A stretch of DNA of 64,000 bases from Proales similis (GCA_019059635.1 JAGVRJ010000009.1:372001-436000); one strand, 5' to 3'; shown: positions 50,303 to 63,122, numbered from the stretch's first letter. The notes: generated by a model not told the origin, from the sequence alone. Numbers and translations are program-made.

Positions 50303-52146
50303 AATTAGCGTAAAGAGACAAAGCAATGCCAAAGGCCGGTGCTTGGGAAAATCGAGAAGAAGAGACCTTGACCAGCTTTTGTTCGAGTATGGCTGACTCA
50401 GTTAGGACGGGAAACTTGCGATTGTTGCATAAGAAAAAACAAGAGGAGGACTAGAAGAGAAGAAATGAAAACAATCGCCTGGCCCCGGGCCATTTGATTC
50501 GAGTATATTTTTAATTGAGATTTGCTGCCAGAATTCAAGAGGCATCCTCTCACACCCGCAGCGAACGAGTCGAGCAGAAAGCAATGAGAGCGATCGATCG
50601 ATCGATTGGTGCCATGTCGACTCTTGGGGTAGCAATCGCGCACTTCATTTAATGCGCCGAGAATTTAATCGAGCACAATCTCGTTAATAGTCAACAAAAA
50701 CGAACTTTTTGTCTGCATGGACGAGTGAGAATTATCCTCGATCCAGTTGTCGGCCAGGACTAAGGAGACTTGAAGCAGCGCTAATTGTCTGGCTCGCACG
50801 CACTCGAATGGGAGGGGGACAAATTGCGTCAGTTATAATTAAGACGAGCGGTGCCAAATAGTTTCTACTCTCCAGCCGAACGAGAATAGAGCGAACGAGC
50901 GCAAAAGTGAACCTCGCTAACTAAGGAATTGGTATTTTAAACAATTAAAATGCGCAATGAGGCGCAAAAAGGACCAAGGTGCTGAAGCGATTCGATCGAT
51001 TCGACTTGTGTTCAAGGGCAACGAAGCCGCCTCGGTCGACGCCTGTCAACAGCTTCACAATCGCCTACCGCCGAAATGTCCAGCTGAGTGAGATAATCCG
51101 TTTTACGTAATATGAGTAATGAATAGCCTGCTTGAACGAAACAGTTCAATCCGGGTGTGAATAATTCAACAGGCCAAATGCGATTCTATGCCTTTCTTCA
51201 CTCTTAGGTATGGCAGACGGCTGGAACAGGAATCGACTTAAGCTGCGGCGGTCTGCTCAATCGAACGAGCTGAACGTAAGGCGTAGAAAAATGAATTATC
51301 TTCATACGCCAATGCTCTGACTTCGAATCGACGCCGCCACCGCCGCGCACAAATCAACTGGAAGAGAGATAAGACTTTGATGTTCTCAATTAGGCACGGC
51401 CCCCGGCCTTTAAGATAGGCGCATTAAACGAGCTCGACTGGAAATCTAACGCGAGGCGCACATTTTGCGCCAAAAATCGACGACGAAGAGTCAAGGTACT
51501 TTGAACGGCTGACTGCTAAGCGTCCTCTAGCCCGGAGCTAGGATTGCATTTTTCCATGGACAGGCCAATCAAATTGCGATCAGAAGGCTTAATATCAATG
51601 TGATGTGAGATAGGCTCATTAAGAGGCTATTCGGCCACCTGCATATCTTTTCCATTCTTCCCACTGGCCGTTGCTAGTTATCTCCTTAGTAGCGAGCTAA
51701 TTGCCATGGCCATTTACACAAATTGGCCACATTCTACAGCCACACCGATTTTATCAGCGCCTGATAGGAAACAATTTATCACCGATAAAATGGAAATATT
51801 GTTAAAATGGTCTCGAGTCTTCTTCTCGTTTGCTTCGCGCCAAGCTTGAATTCAAAGTTCTTCTTTGCTCGGAATTTTTCTCATAGCCGCTTTCTTGTCC
51901 GGGTTTGCGCGCGCAATCAAAACCCAACCGAGCCGGTCCAGCGACTAGTATCCGAACGATTGCTGGCGCTTGATCACATGTCTAACTCGATTCGGTGTCT
52001 GTCGATCTGTGCGCCTCATCCTCGGATGCCCAACTCAATTAGACTCAAGTAATTACCAAAACACTCAATTGATTTGCTCTCAGTTCAAATGGATCTAATT
52101 TGATTAAGAAATTTCTTGTCCCTGCTCCACTATCCGGATCTCCCCC

Positions 52147-52162
52147 CTCTCTCTCTCTCTCT
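52147..52162. repeat. (CT)n microsatellite
   Basis: Perfect CT run after a C-run, followed by CGGCT repeats. Confidence 0.85.
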
Positions 52163-52957
52163 CGGCTCGGCTCGGTTCGATTCTCTCGCATCCGTTTATG
52201 GTCTCGATCATCAGCAACACTCTTTGGTTTGTTTGGCGGCAAACGAGTTTTAATGGAGAACGAATGCTACTCTTCGGCGACAGCCATTTACAGCCTATTC
52301 AGTCGAGCTAAATGATTTTGTCACCCTGCTTGATTGAACTTGGCTGATGATCGGGCTGCTGGGTGGCTATTGATTGATCGATCGATTGATGGAATCTCCA
52401 CAAATCTTTCCTCCCTCACTCTTCTCTCTCCCCCTCTTCTTTGTCCGCTCTCGTACCTTGTTTTTCTTGCGGATTGTTCAAGCGCTCTGTGAAAACACAC
52501 TGAGCTCGTATGAAAATAAAAAGGCTGTTTCCTCTCTGCTTGCGTGCGTTGTTGCTTGTTTTTTCATTAATCAGAGTTCACACTTGTTGGTAGAAGCATC
52601 GATAAATCGCGTCGAGTTTAGCTCAGTTTTTCTGCGCGTTTGAACGCGAAGGAGGGGCGTGTGAGTGCGATCGATGGCGTGAATGCTTCACTGAACTGAT
52701 TGAACTGCGTGTCGCTTGCACAGCCTACTGCTTGTTATCCGCTTCCGTGCACTTGTCGCCAGGCGCTCTGTTCTGTTGATTTGTTCGCACATTCATTCAA
52801 AAGAACAGAGCGCGCCTATTTCAAATTGAAAAATAAAAACGCCAAATGGAGCCGCATTTAGTTGCACGCACTCTTTTCCAATCTCGAATAGAGCGATTCA
52901 ATTCGAGCAAATTCAATTTTCCAATTTGTTTGGCCTTGACTATTGTTCGTGTGAAAT

Positions 52958-52963
52958 TTTATT
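52958..52963 (-). promoter_or_regulatory. Poly(A) signal of AP-2
   Basis: TTTATT on the plus strand (AATAAA on the minus strand), 430 nt after the AP-2 stop. Confidence 0.5.
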
Positions 52964-53392
52964 CGCTCTATATCTCGTTATATGTCGGCTTTCAAATAGC
53001 CTGTCATTATAATTGAACAAAAACAAAAGAGAAAAAGAAGAAACCAGAAAGCAAATAAATGAATAAATAGTCAATGAAGGAGATCGAGTTGAAATGCAAT
53101 GAGAATGGTCAATAAAATCAGCCAATCAGAATGCAGCTCCGCTTGGTATTAGCTCGAATCCAGTCGGGGAATAAACAAGCAGCGAGTAGACGAGTTTGAT
53201 GAACATCAACAAGAGCAAAACTGATGAACACAAAAACGAAGGAACTAAATCAAATGAAAAGAGAAATTCTTGTCTGGGAGTTGACGATTGAAGGAAAGAG
53301 CGGCTCTGTTCAGGCTGAGGCAATCTGCGATCTGTTGTTCGAGGCTGTTCGATCGTTCATTGGAAGTGGTGGTCCACAAAAAGTGTTTGCTT

Positions 53393-55895
53393 TTACTCTT
53401 TGTTCTCGCCCTTGAGCGCTGCGGAATGCAGCTCAATCGAGGACATGGCACGGCCACCGAGCTGCTGGGACACTGCATTCTCGCCGCCACTAAAATAGGC
53501 GCCCGTGGATCGGTTCAACGTGGCCAACAGGTTAGCGTTGGCCGACGAAAGATGCTTGCCCGACGAGTTGGCCGGCGCGCTCATAGCCGACAACGAGGTT
53601 TCAACACCGGTTGTTGAATTGATCAACTTTTCATAATTGAGCTTCATTGAGTTCAAGTAGTGCCTGAATGCGTTGAGCACGGCGACCATGGCCGGCCCAC
53701 CGAATCCGTGTGTGATCAGACTGAAATTGGTCAAGTGAGTCTGAACGTCGGCGTCGAGCGGAGGCGCGTTGGCCGCCCATTTCTCGATGGGTGTTGGAGC
53801 GCCTTCGCTTCTGGCGAACGGGTTCTCGGCCAGCGGCGAACGGTCTCGCCTGAGTATCTTTTCCAGTTCTTCGGTGAGTTTCCTGCGAGTTTCAGTTATA
53901 GATCGATTCTGTTGTAATGAATTAAATCGAGCAGCTTACAATGTGGACTCGACCATTTTGAGACGATTTTGAGCAATTGAAGGACTCTTGTTCTGTTTGT
54001 AGACATGCTCGGCCAATTGGCTGGCCGGAAAGTCGTTGTCACACACCATGTGAAAGTCTTTGGCCAAGTGAACTGCTTCGGCTGAATCGAATTTGGATTA
54101 GATTCGTTGGGCAAACGAACAGTCTGAGTGCAAGCTTACTTTCAATGAGCGAAGTCAACAACGTGACCGTGGCCGCCTTGCGTCTACCGGCTGGCAAGCT
54201 GATTCCCATGTGATCTAGCTTCTGTCTGAGCTGCTTGCCGCCGTCCTTTGATTTGGCTCGTCGCAGCACTCCGCCCAGCAGTGACGCGTTTAAACACTCG
54301 GGCGGATTGAGACGGCGCTGAATTTCGCCAACCGACACTTTGTATTTGGACGTCGAACTCAACAGACTCAGACGGCCGGGCACTTTGCAGAACTCGTCGT
54401 TGGGATCTGGGCCGCCGAATGGAAACTGCTGCATTTTCATCTTCTCGCCAGCGGCGTAGCCGCCCATCGGATAAAAGTCGCCTTTGCGATTGGCGTTGAA
54501 TTGGTTGTACTGGGACATGTCTTGGCCGTTCGAGAGCACAAGGTTTCCAGGTATTTGAAAAGGCGCGTGCGGCAAGTGTCTAATGTTGTTGTAGGCGAAG
54601 AAGCCGTTGGAGCCGTCCTCTTCGTCGACGGTCGACGAGTCGAAATCGTCGTCTTCTTCTTCGTTGCTCGCGTTCGCTTGGCCGTTCGAGGCGTCGCCCA
54701 TGTCGTCACACATTGCCGCCTCTTTTTCCATGCCCGATGACGATGCCTCGACTGCGTGTCGGCGGTTTTTCTTGACAATTGTCGAAACAAAATGACCATC
54801 GTGCAAATGTTTGGTGTTTGCTTTGCGCTTATTTACCTTCGCAAGTGGCTTGTGAGCGTATGCGTCTGCTGCCGACTGCATAGGTGACGTTAGTCGCATC
54901 GAATTCTCGTCGGCCATGGTGGCCGCATTAAACGCGGACGGCGATGGACTTGAGCTGTGCTGCTGTTTGCCGTTGTCCGTGTTCACTCTCGAGTACAAAT
55001 TGGCCGAGTAGTTGAAATAGTTTGGATTGTTGAACAGGGCCGAATTGAGTGTGGAGTCTCTAAAGTGTGCCGATTGCGCCAAATCGTACGGAGACGAGAA
55101 GGCGAGCGACGACTGATTGTCGACATTTGACGAATGCGAAGCCAAGTTCTCCTGTATTGAGTTTGAGTTTACAGACGACGAAGAGGAGGAGGCTGTGGAC
55201 GAAGGGGACGAGTTTATGGGCATGTTGGGCGACTTGTTGTTGTTGGACAAGCTGATCTCGTCGCCAACTCCACCTGCTCGGGCGCCGTCTTTACCGGCCA
55301 AGTGAATCATGTTGCCTTTAAGCAGGTTGTTGTAAGCGTAGTTGGAGTAGAGGCCTTCGTGGTAGGCACTGCCATGCTGGTAATGACCGGGAAAAGCAAC
55401 GCCGGCCTGTAGGTAACTTGTCGCATTGCTCGCACCAAACCCATTCGAATGATGATGAAATTGAGCGGCGGCAGCTGCTGCCGCTGCGGCCGCCTGCTGC
55501 AGGTCGTAGGGCGAGGCCGGATTGTGTCCAACCTCATTGAGATTGACCGAGCCGGCCTCGTTTGACTGGTAGCTTGCTTGAAAGTGAGGAGGTGCCTGAA
55601 ATTCCATTCTCAGTTTTTGATTCCGCTCTTCGGTTATGCTCGATTGTGATTCAGCCTGCTGCTGCTGCTGCTGCTGCTGAGTCGATTGAATGCTGTTGTC
55701 TTTTAAATTAGCTAATGACGCCGCTGCTGCTGCTGTCACTGATTCTGAAGAGGCGGTCGATTGATCGAGTCTTTGTTGAGTTAAATTGCCAACATTGGCC
55801 AAGAGATCTGAAGAACAGGAGTTGATTGCTGTGTAGATGCTGGACGCCGCTGCTGCTGCTGTTGATAGGCCGACCTGACGCTGATTAGTTCTATT
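53393..55895 (-). CDS. TFAP2: Transcription factor AP-2 (N-terminal exon unresolved)
   Basis: Sequence-specific nuclear activator. The last two exons (54081-53940, 53882-53393) and a large exon ending at 54140 are certain. The large exon is open in frame up to 55895 with no ATG before 55607, and a good acceptor (CTCCTGTTCTTCAG) sits at 55808, so the true start is probably in an upstream exon. The N-terminal half has poly-Q, poly-A, His and Ser runs. The DNA-binding/dimerisation core is textbook: [68 protein letters not shown], and [13 protein letters not shown]. The vertebrate PPxY transactivation motif is replaced by a related stretch ([13 protein letters not shown]). The gene ends with a 5.9-kb gene-free region upstream, typical of a developmental regulator. 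Confidence 0.93.
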
Positions 55896-57293
55896 CTACA
55901 ATCAAGCAAAGACACGTTCGTCAACGAGAGTCAACACCCACGGCTATTTACATCAACAGCCAAATTGAATAAGAATAGGTGAATGAATGTGAAGTCTTAT
56001 TGAAAATGAGTGACATTGGATAAAGTTTGTGTATTGAGCAAATGGCTTCGAGCCATAATTGACCCTGCTCTCAGTCGCCATCACAATCTTCTTCATCTCA
56101 GGCCAATTTCGCTTTCCTCCTCTCGCTCTTGCTCTCTCACTCTGCCTGGTTCATTTTCGTTCCAACTTAACGAACTAACAAGCATTTCATAATTCAATAA
56201 TTAGATCAATAATAATTATAAGGTTGAAAGCGAGCTAATTAAAATGGTCTAGCCGAGTGATATTCGAATATGTAGCGGCACTCGGGCCATTAAGAACTTG
56301 TGAGCTCGTGAGCAATCAATGCTCCGAATGAGTAATGCGCTCTAAAAATCAGATGGACGAAGAAGAAGAAGAAAAAATAATTCAGAAATGCCTTGTAACA
56401 ATAGACGGATATTGATTCGGATCAGGGCCACACTCTAATGCTCAAGCTGTTCGTGTCATTGGCTCTCTTGCTCTCTCTCTCGCTCTATTGTTCGATTTTT
56501 CCTTCTTTAATAAAGACCGAGCGTGTCTTTTTATAAATGTAATTGAGCAGCTATTCCATCAGTTCCGTGGCTGCATCACTGGCTGCAGTGCAACGATAGA
56601 AGAAGGAGAGAAAAAAAAGAGGCTCGAGAAAAAAAATGAAGTGTAAGATTGAATTTAGCCGCGAGCCAATCGATTCGTTTGTGCGTCTCGAAATGAGCCG
56701 ATCTGATTGGCTGACGGGCGCGTATATTCATTTGTATTAGCATTGGCTGACGGATTCGGTAGCAAAGTCCTCCTACTCGCTGCCTTAGTCGGTTATAATT
56801 CTTATTATTGGGGCCATAATAGCAGCTCGCGTCGGCATAATGCTCAATGGGCCAAGTTGGAAGATAATGAAAATTGATATCTGCTGCCTAATGGACGGCG
56901 ATCCAAGGCGGCTTGCCGGTCGAAATGGCAGTGCGAATTAACTTTCGGTCGGTCATCTGAATGACATTAAGAGCAACGATCCAGTGTGCGCGCGCCTATT
57001 CGCCATTTAGGGCCAACCAGAGCGCGGCGTATGTTCGTGCTCGTAAGAGTTCACGTTTAAGCAACATTGATCAGTGGCCGTCTGTCTGTCTGTGTGACCG
57101 AGCGACCATCAATGAGCAAGCAATGTGCGTGGTGAATGTGATCGCGGCGGTGTGAGTGTGCACTGGTGCGTTAAGATAATGGCTGTGTAGAAATGTGAAT
57201 TGTCTCTTTGAATTATGTCAAAGAGCGAGCTGACCGAGCACGACCACGATCAGTAGAAAATGACGAGTGTGACTACCACGACACTGCAATTAC

Positions 57294-57464
57294 CTGCTGC
57301 TGCTGCTGCTGATGCGACTCGTTCGGATAATAGAATTGATAATGATGATGATGATGGATGTGACCTGTCGCGCTGTTTCGCTGATTCTTTCTCTCCAAAT
57401 AGTTCATTTCTTCATTTTCTACTTGGCTTACACTCAGCGCTCGTTTGGATGCGGTCCACACCAT
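57294..57464 (-). CDS. Possible N-terminal exon of AP-2
   Basis: 57 codons from an ATG at 57464, ending CAG|gtaatt in phase 0. The acceptor at 55886 (AATCAG|CGT) would continue the frame into the AP-2 exon, joining a His/Gln-rich stretch (NESHQQQQQQ) to [14 protein letters not shown]. It is supported only by phase, a donor and similar composition, so it remains a hypothesis. Confidence 0.25.
57296..57311. repeat. (CTG)n trinucleotide repeat
   Basis: Five CTG units; read on the minus strand they give the poly-Q of the possible AP-2 first exon. Confidence 0.85.
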
Positions 57465-58248
57465 CTCTCTCGTCTGAAACAATGCGCCCTCAGAGCTATT
57501 CTCTTAAATGCTATTCGGCAACGCGATCTCTATTAATACGTGTTGCGCTTGCTCGTCGTCGTCGTGGTTGTTTTAGTCGCCACCGTCTTTTGTGGAGTCT
57601 TGTTGTCGCAGGCCAGATCTAGATCGAGTGTGACAATATCAAGCCGTGTTGGTCCATTTTCTCAGGCGCCTAGTTGGTCTTAGGACTGCACACCGCTCAC
57701 GCGCAAAAGCACAAAGATATAAAGCATCAAACGAGAGACGAGATGGACATGCGGCATCTAGATAATGCCATTTGATGCACTTTTGCACAATACGCTCCAT
57801 AATCTGACCGCCATCTCATGTCACCTGAATAAAGGCTGCGTGTCTGAATTAGCAGAGACAATCGAGATCTTGGAGTTGCGGACGAAGATCGATGTTTCGA
57901 GATTAGCGGTCGTCTTCTCTCTACCGTCAGCCGCTGGTTCTCTGGCAACACATGCGCACCCGTTTGCGCCTATTTCACCTCATAAATATAAACAAGCACC
58001 GCGAGCAGTGGAGGCGGGCGACAAGGGTGACGAGGCGACAAAAGCTCATCAGCTCTCTGAGAGCAGCTACATTCGTCAAGTTAATAATCAGCAGAAGCAT
58101 CCATACGTCGTTTGTTTTTACAAATATTCAAGTCGTCATTTTCCATTAATGAGTCAGGCATCTAATACGGTGACAACTCATTTGAAATGAAAACATTATC
58201 TCAATCAGCAACTATTCCAAGCCACTGTCAACACAATGCAGATACGCC

Positions 58249-58288
58249 AACACACACACAAACACATCCACACACACACACACACGCG
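58249..58288. repeat. (CA)n microsatellite, interrupted
   Basis: Two CA runs separated by AAACACATC, ending in CGCGCG. Confidence 0.85.
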
Positions 58289-61200
58289 CGTTCAGCAAAA
58301 ACATAGATTAGTTCACATAGGCAGAGAGAGAGAACGATTTGTTTGCCTTGAAGATTTGGGCGTTCGAGATGTGAATCAATCAAGAATAAGGCAGGATAGA
58401 GGCAAACTGACTTGATTTAGAGAAACAAATTTGAACTGAGTGGCTGGCTGTCGCTCGCTCATTGGCACACATCTAGGCCGTGTGACAAATTAGCTGCCTG
58501 AACGAGAGCCTAGAGGCGAGCGAAAAAAAAATAATCGAAAGCCGCAATTTAAATAAAGCTGATTATCCAACTGAATGAAAATCAGAATTAAACAAAGCTC
58601 TGAGAGCCCAGACAAACCAGACACACACAGATAGAGAGAGCAATACTGAGAGGGCCGAGAATCTGAGCTAATAACTTCGCCAGAGTTAATAAGGCGGCCG
58701 CTCTTCAAATATTAAATACTCAATTGGTCTCAAGTGCTGCCGTTCTATTCATGCCGAGCTTATCATCATCAAGTCGATTCTAATCGGCCCAGGCGACTTT
58801 TAATTGAATCTCAATCTAATGCCTCTATTTAGCGTGTCTATTCTTCACACACACACACTCACTTACTCGAACCATGGACGAGAGTTCATTGTCTAACGCT
58901 GCGATTTCGATTACAGATTTAATTAAATCCACATTTCCTTTGAAGGAATGAAAAAAGAAGAAGAGAGAATCGGCTCGCCCCTGATACGGCCTGACGTGAT
59001 TATGGCCAAGAGCGGGCTTATTTAATTGATCCAGCTTTACACGGAGCTTTATCATCGCGCTGAGCATGATTGGCTGCTGGAATTGCAAAAGCGTCGTTTG
59101 CCGAATGGCACCATTCGAAGCTTACGAATCGACTGATCCAAGTTCTTTGCTTAGACCTAACATTGATCAGTTCGGTTCAAACACGAATGCACTTGAACGG
59201 TGCCGCCACTGCTGCTCACCGCTGAGACTGTCCAGGCGGGCAAGCAGCGGCCAAACAAGTTAATTTAATTTACGATCGGAATTTTATCTGCGGCGGCAAA
59301 AAAAATGCTGGGCCACCAGCAGTGCGCTCGATGTCCTCTTGACTCTTGACGAATTGAGAGCGCTTGTCGGGCCGGCTGGAGGAAAGGGCGCAAAGAGCGA
59401 TCCAAATCCATGAGGGAACAATTAAAACACCTTTTTTCTGTTTGCTTCTTCTAAATGAGAGCGAACAAGCGCAACTGAGTGCGGCGGCCACAACGCGCTG
59501 GCGGTATAAACAAGCGAATCTAAATTAGCTCTTACCTGCGCTGCTTTGAAAAGAAGAATAGAAATTCAAGTCTAAACAGAAGAGAGAGAGAGAAAAAAAA
59601 TGCTTGATCAAAAGAGGCAGAGAAATACACACAATTGGCCTCTAATGATAATGTTCTTTCAAGAGCTACTTGGGAACCAAAAGTGAATTGTTCGGCCTTT
59701 GATGACTCTAATTCCCATTGGTGCTGCCTCATTCACGGTTCGTGCTTGTGTGTGTGTGCGTTAGCAAGCCGCCGAATCAAACGCATTCAATTTTGTTTAG
59801 AGCACCGATTCGCGCACAGAATAGAAGTAGCAAATTTCATTCGACCCAAACAGCATTTGTGAGCGAACAAATGAAGAGTGGCGAAGAAACAAAAAGTCAA
59901 ATGGAATAAGAGCTCGCAAAGAACAACAGGATCGGAAGAATTGTTGTTGTCGTCGATCGACCACCGCTTGATGATGCGAGTAGCAATTAAATTCTCATTT
60001 GTGTGTGTGTGTGGTTCATTCCGCATTGCCTCGTTTGGGTGTGAATTGGTGCCTTTTCTTATTTACTTCTCTGCTGCTGCCGCCGCCTTATTCTCGCTGG
60101 TTTGTCGTCTAACGAGTTTCAATTTTGCTCTAAATTCTCGAAATAAAGCAACCAAAAATCATCAACAGCCGAGTCGAGTTCGACTAGAGCGATCGTCGTT
60201 GTCACGTCTAGACCTGCTGCCGAACAATGACAAGAAACAACGGGCCACAAAAGCCGCCCAAACAAAAATTAAACAAAAACTAGCAGTGGCAGAGGAGCGA
60301 GCGAGCAGCCAATAAGAACAAGCGGCCCGTTTGAGAGACTCATAGACTGGTGGCTAGGATTTATTGAGTTGGCCGACCAAAATCTGACGCTCGCCACAGG
60401 ATGGAATGATGCCACCGACTGCTGCATTTTGAGCGTAAACGTGATCTGATACAGCTCTGAGTTATGCCGCTCGACTCAATTGATCGAGAATTTTAATCGG
60501 CCGGAATGCACTCACAGCGGGCGTGTCCAATAGATCGAAACAAAGAAATGCCTGTGGCACGCTCGCAGACTTGCTTGTCTGATTCTTCTGTCTCATTCTC
60601 TCGCACGTTTTCTTATCTGCTGCGCTCGTTACGGAACCGGAGCTAATTAAAAAGCACTTCGCCGATCGCTTCTGATTCGAGCGGGCTCAGAATTCCGTTG
60701 AGAGCGGCCAATGCTTGAATTTAATACAGAAACTTTGCCAAAGTGAGACTCTCAGCCAACGCTGCGCGAAACTAAAAGAGAGAAAATGCCCTAAATACGC
60801 AAATAGGCGGCAGAATTTGCTCGTTTCGCTCAAGCAGAAGCGAAATAAGTTCAAATTTAGAAACGCAAACATTCAAGCCGCAGTGGATAAGTTGAAATGC
60901 GTCAGGCGGGCACCCAAAATTCACGGCAATCGTTTGGAATTTCGCAGTTGTGAGAGGTTGGTCTCTTTTCGATCGGGCCACTGTTGTTGTTGTTGTTGTT
61001 TAGCCAGACGGAAGTGAAATAAGGAGCGGCTCATGTTCTCAGTGAATTGTTTGCCGTGCTAAATGCTCGATAGAGAGAGAGGGAAAACAAGGCAACGAGT
61101 AAACAAATCAACGTAGAGGTAGAAGGAGCAGCAGTGGTGTCGGCAACCGCATCCTCGTCTAAGGCAGCAGCAGCGGTCTTAAGAAAATATGGCTGCGCTT

Positions 61201-61933
61201 CTTGGCCGCTTTCAAAGTGGAAAAATTTATTTATCTTGCGATGATGCAAATATCAAACGGTCGGCAACCAAAGCACCAAGCTTCTGACATTAATAATTCT
61301 ACGAGCACAGGATTGGCTCAATTGGCCTCAGCTGAACGGCACCGCTTTTATTTGCTGCTTCCTTTACCGTTCTTATTTATTTATTCGATTGGTGTTTGCT
61401 CGGTGCGATGCCTTCCACTCGGCTCGCTGCCTCAACTAAAGTCCCTCTTTCTGCATCTCAGATTCTCATCTGCAAGCTAATTGCTGTGTTTTTGTTTCTC
61501 TCCCTCTGTCTGTCGACGTGTCGATGATATTTGCTCACCAAATGCTCTGGAGCTTGATATTCCTGAGCCTCGCTCCGCCTTTTGGATTGTTTATCGTGCG
61601 TTCAATTAGCTTTTACGCAACATGGGCGGCATGCTTGAACTGAGGATGTTTAAGTTCGGCCAATTCAATTCTGGCTCTATTCGCCGAAACAATCAAGAAC
61701 AACAGACCGACAAGGAGAGGCACTTTGAAGCAGTTTGACGAGCTTGGGAGGTGGCCGATCGCAACAAGCCGGCCGGGACTGGAGACTCATTCAAGAGGCC
61801 GCGTTGCATGACGTGTGTTGTTGGATTAAAATTGAAGAAACTTTTGACCGTCTGCGTGATTTATGTCGAATTTGGACGATGCTCAGAGTTTGATCACATT
61901 TTCGTTGCGGCCGAATTCAAAACGTTCAGAACA

Positions 61934-62896
61934 ATGGTCGACCGACTGCACGCTGCCCAAAATCCCAACAATCCGGTGGTGTTTTTCGACGTTGCGATCG
62001 GCACCACGGTAAACGCCTCCGACTCATCAACTGATCAAGCCATTCACGTGACACTGAAAATCAAAAGGAGATTGGCCGAATTAAATTCGAACTGTTTGCC
62101 GACCTGGTTCCTAAAACCGCCGAGAACTTTCGACAGTAAATGCGACCAACCGATTCGCAATTCTGTTCGTCCGCGCTGACCAGCCGCCATTCGCCTATTT
62201 GATTAGATTTTGCACAGGAGAGTATAAGAAAGACGGAGTGCCGATCGGCTACAAAGGAGCCACGTTTCACAGGTTCACTGCTGGTTTCCATTCAGCCAAT
62301 AATTCCTTCCTAAGCACTCGCTCGTCCAAATAGAGTGATCAAAGATTTCATGGTTCAGGGCGGAGATTTCGTAAATGTAAACCGCCTGTGTTCTATTTCA
62401 AATCTTTCAATTTGCCTGATTGGCTGCGACAATAAGAACGACGGAACCGGAATGATGTCAATCTACGGCGGTGCGTTCGCCGACGAGAACCTGGCCATAA
62501 GACACAGCGGGCCAGGGCTGATCTCAATGGCAAGAAATTGTCCGCTCGTCGGCACAAGCTGATTTTAAGAGTCAAATCTCAAACAGGCAAACAGCGGCAA
62601 GGACACAAACGGATGCCAGTTCTTCATCACTTGGTAAACGGTCTCTTTTGCTCTTCAATTCAAGACGGCTTATTCATGCCGCCGAGCAGCACCAAATGTG
62701 ACTTTCTGGACGGCAAACACGTCGTGTTCGGCAAAGTGATCGAAGGAATGCTCGTGTTGAGAAAGATCGAGAACGTGCCCACCGGTCCGAACAGCAAGCC
62801 CAAAATACCAGTAAGCCTCTCTGAACTGAATTTGGCCGAGGCCTTGAATAATTCGCATCGACCAAGGTGGTCATTAGTCAATGCGGAGAAATGTAG
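61934..62896 (+). CDS. PPIH: Peptidyl-prolyl isomerase H (spliceosomal cyclophilin)
   Basis: Cyclophilin of the U4/U6.U5 tri-snRNP that catalyses cis-trans proline isomerisation. Eight exons (61934-62008, 62068-62135, 62207-62272, 62334-62376, 62437-62529, 62587-62633, 62690-62810, 62867-62896) give 180 aa, against 177 in human. Distinctive PPIH features: [11 protein letters not shown] at the N-terminus, [75 protein letters not shown], and the end VVISQCGEM. The catalytic Arg (FHR) and substrate-pocket residues are kept. The fifth intron uses a GC donor (ATG|GCAAGA). At the sixth, the nearer AG at 62663-62664 was rejected because only CACCAAATGT at 62690 keeps the frame. AATAAA lies at 62993-62998. 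Confidence 0.97.
62530..62586 (+). other. GC-AG intron in PPIH
   Basis: 57 bp, starting GCAAGA and ending CAAACAG. No GT donor keeps the frame; the GC donor gives the family-conserved SMANSG junction. GCAAG is the favoured extended consensus for GC donors. Confidence 0.8.
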
Positions 62897-62992
62897 AATC
62901 AAAATTTTTCAAGAATTGTGCACATTGCAAACATTTTATGAGAGAGCGAGAGCAGAAGAAAACAAGAAGAAGAAACAAAGTATTCGTTTGCA

Positions 62993-62998
62993 AATAAA
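62993..62998 (+). promoter_or_regulatory. Poly(A) signal of PPIH
   Basis: AATAAA 97 nt past the stop, the first canonical copy. Confidence 0.65.
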
Positions 62999-63048
62999 AT
63001 AAATCAACAAGTAAGAACCAAGCTGGAAGAGAGTGGCATAGAGACGTG

Positions 63049-63083
63049 AAGAGAGAGAGACAGAGACGGAAAGAGGGACAAAG

Positions 63084-63122
<39 letters not shown>
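63049..63122. repeat. (GA)n-rich microsatellite block
   Basis: An imperfect GA tract of about 75 bp separates the convergent 3' ends of PPIH and the GABA-B-type receptor. It reads as a CT tract in the receptor 3' UTR. Confidence 0.9.

Larger units (their letters stand above)
50118..53392. other. Gene-free 3.3 kb, convergent bark and AP-2
   Basis: The left 185 bp is the bark 3' UTR. The right part (about 52958-53392) is the AP-2 3' UTR, with a minus-strand AATAAA at 52958-52963. Between them only short repeats are seen: ATCG at 50594-50606, a CT run at 52147-52162, and GATC/GATTGATCGATC at about 52374-52390. No coding support. Confidence 0.5.
55896..61933. other. 5.9 kb without a supported gene, between AP-2 and PPIH
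   Basis: It contains the AP-2 upstream region and probably its first exon(s), then the PPIH promoter. Low-complexity DNA is common: GCT repeats (57296-57311), ATG repeats (57341-57355), CA runs (58249-58288 and 58847-58858), GT at 60001-60013, and TTG at 60982-61000. Many short ORFs here have no family resemblance. Confidence 0.5.

Noticed and set aside
52160-52190. tRNA B-box-like GGTTCGATTC at about 52174
   Set aside because: It sits in a CT/CGGCT repeat with no A box or cloverleaf.
53393-55895. Long plus-strand and other-frame ORFs opposite AP-2 (for example 54501-54740)
   Set aside because: They are antisense or frame shadows of a well-supported gene, with low-complexity translations and no family match.
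62634-62664. 31-bp PPIH intron ending at 62664
   Set aside because: Too short to splice and out of frame; the acceptor at 62689 gives the conserved [11 protein letters not shown] sequence.
63049-63122. Regular repeat block considered as a CRISPR or satellite array
   Set aside because: It is a dinucleotide microsatellite without unique spacers, in a eukaryotic sequence.
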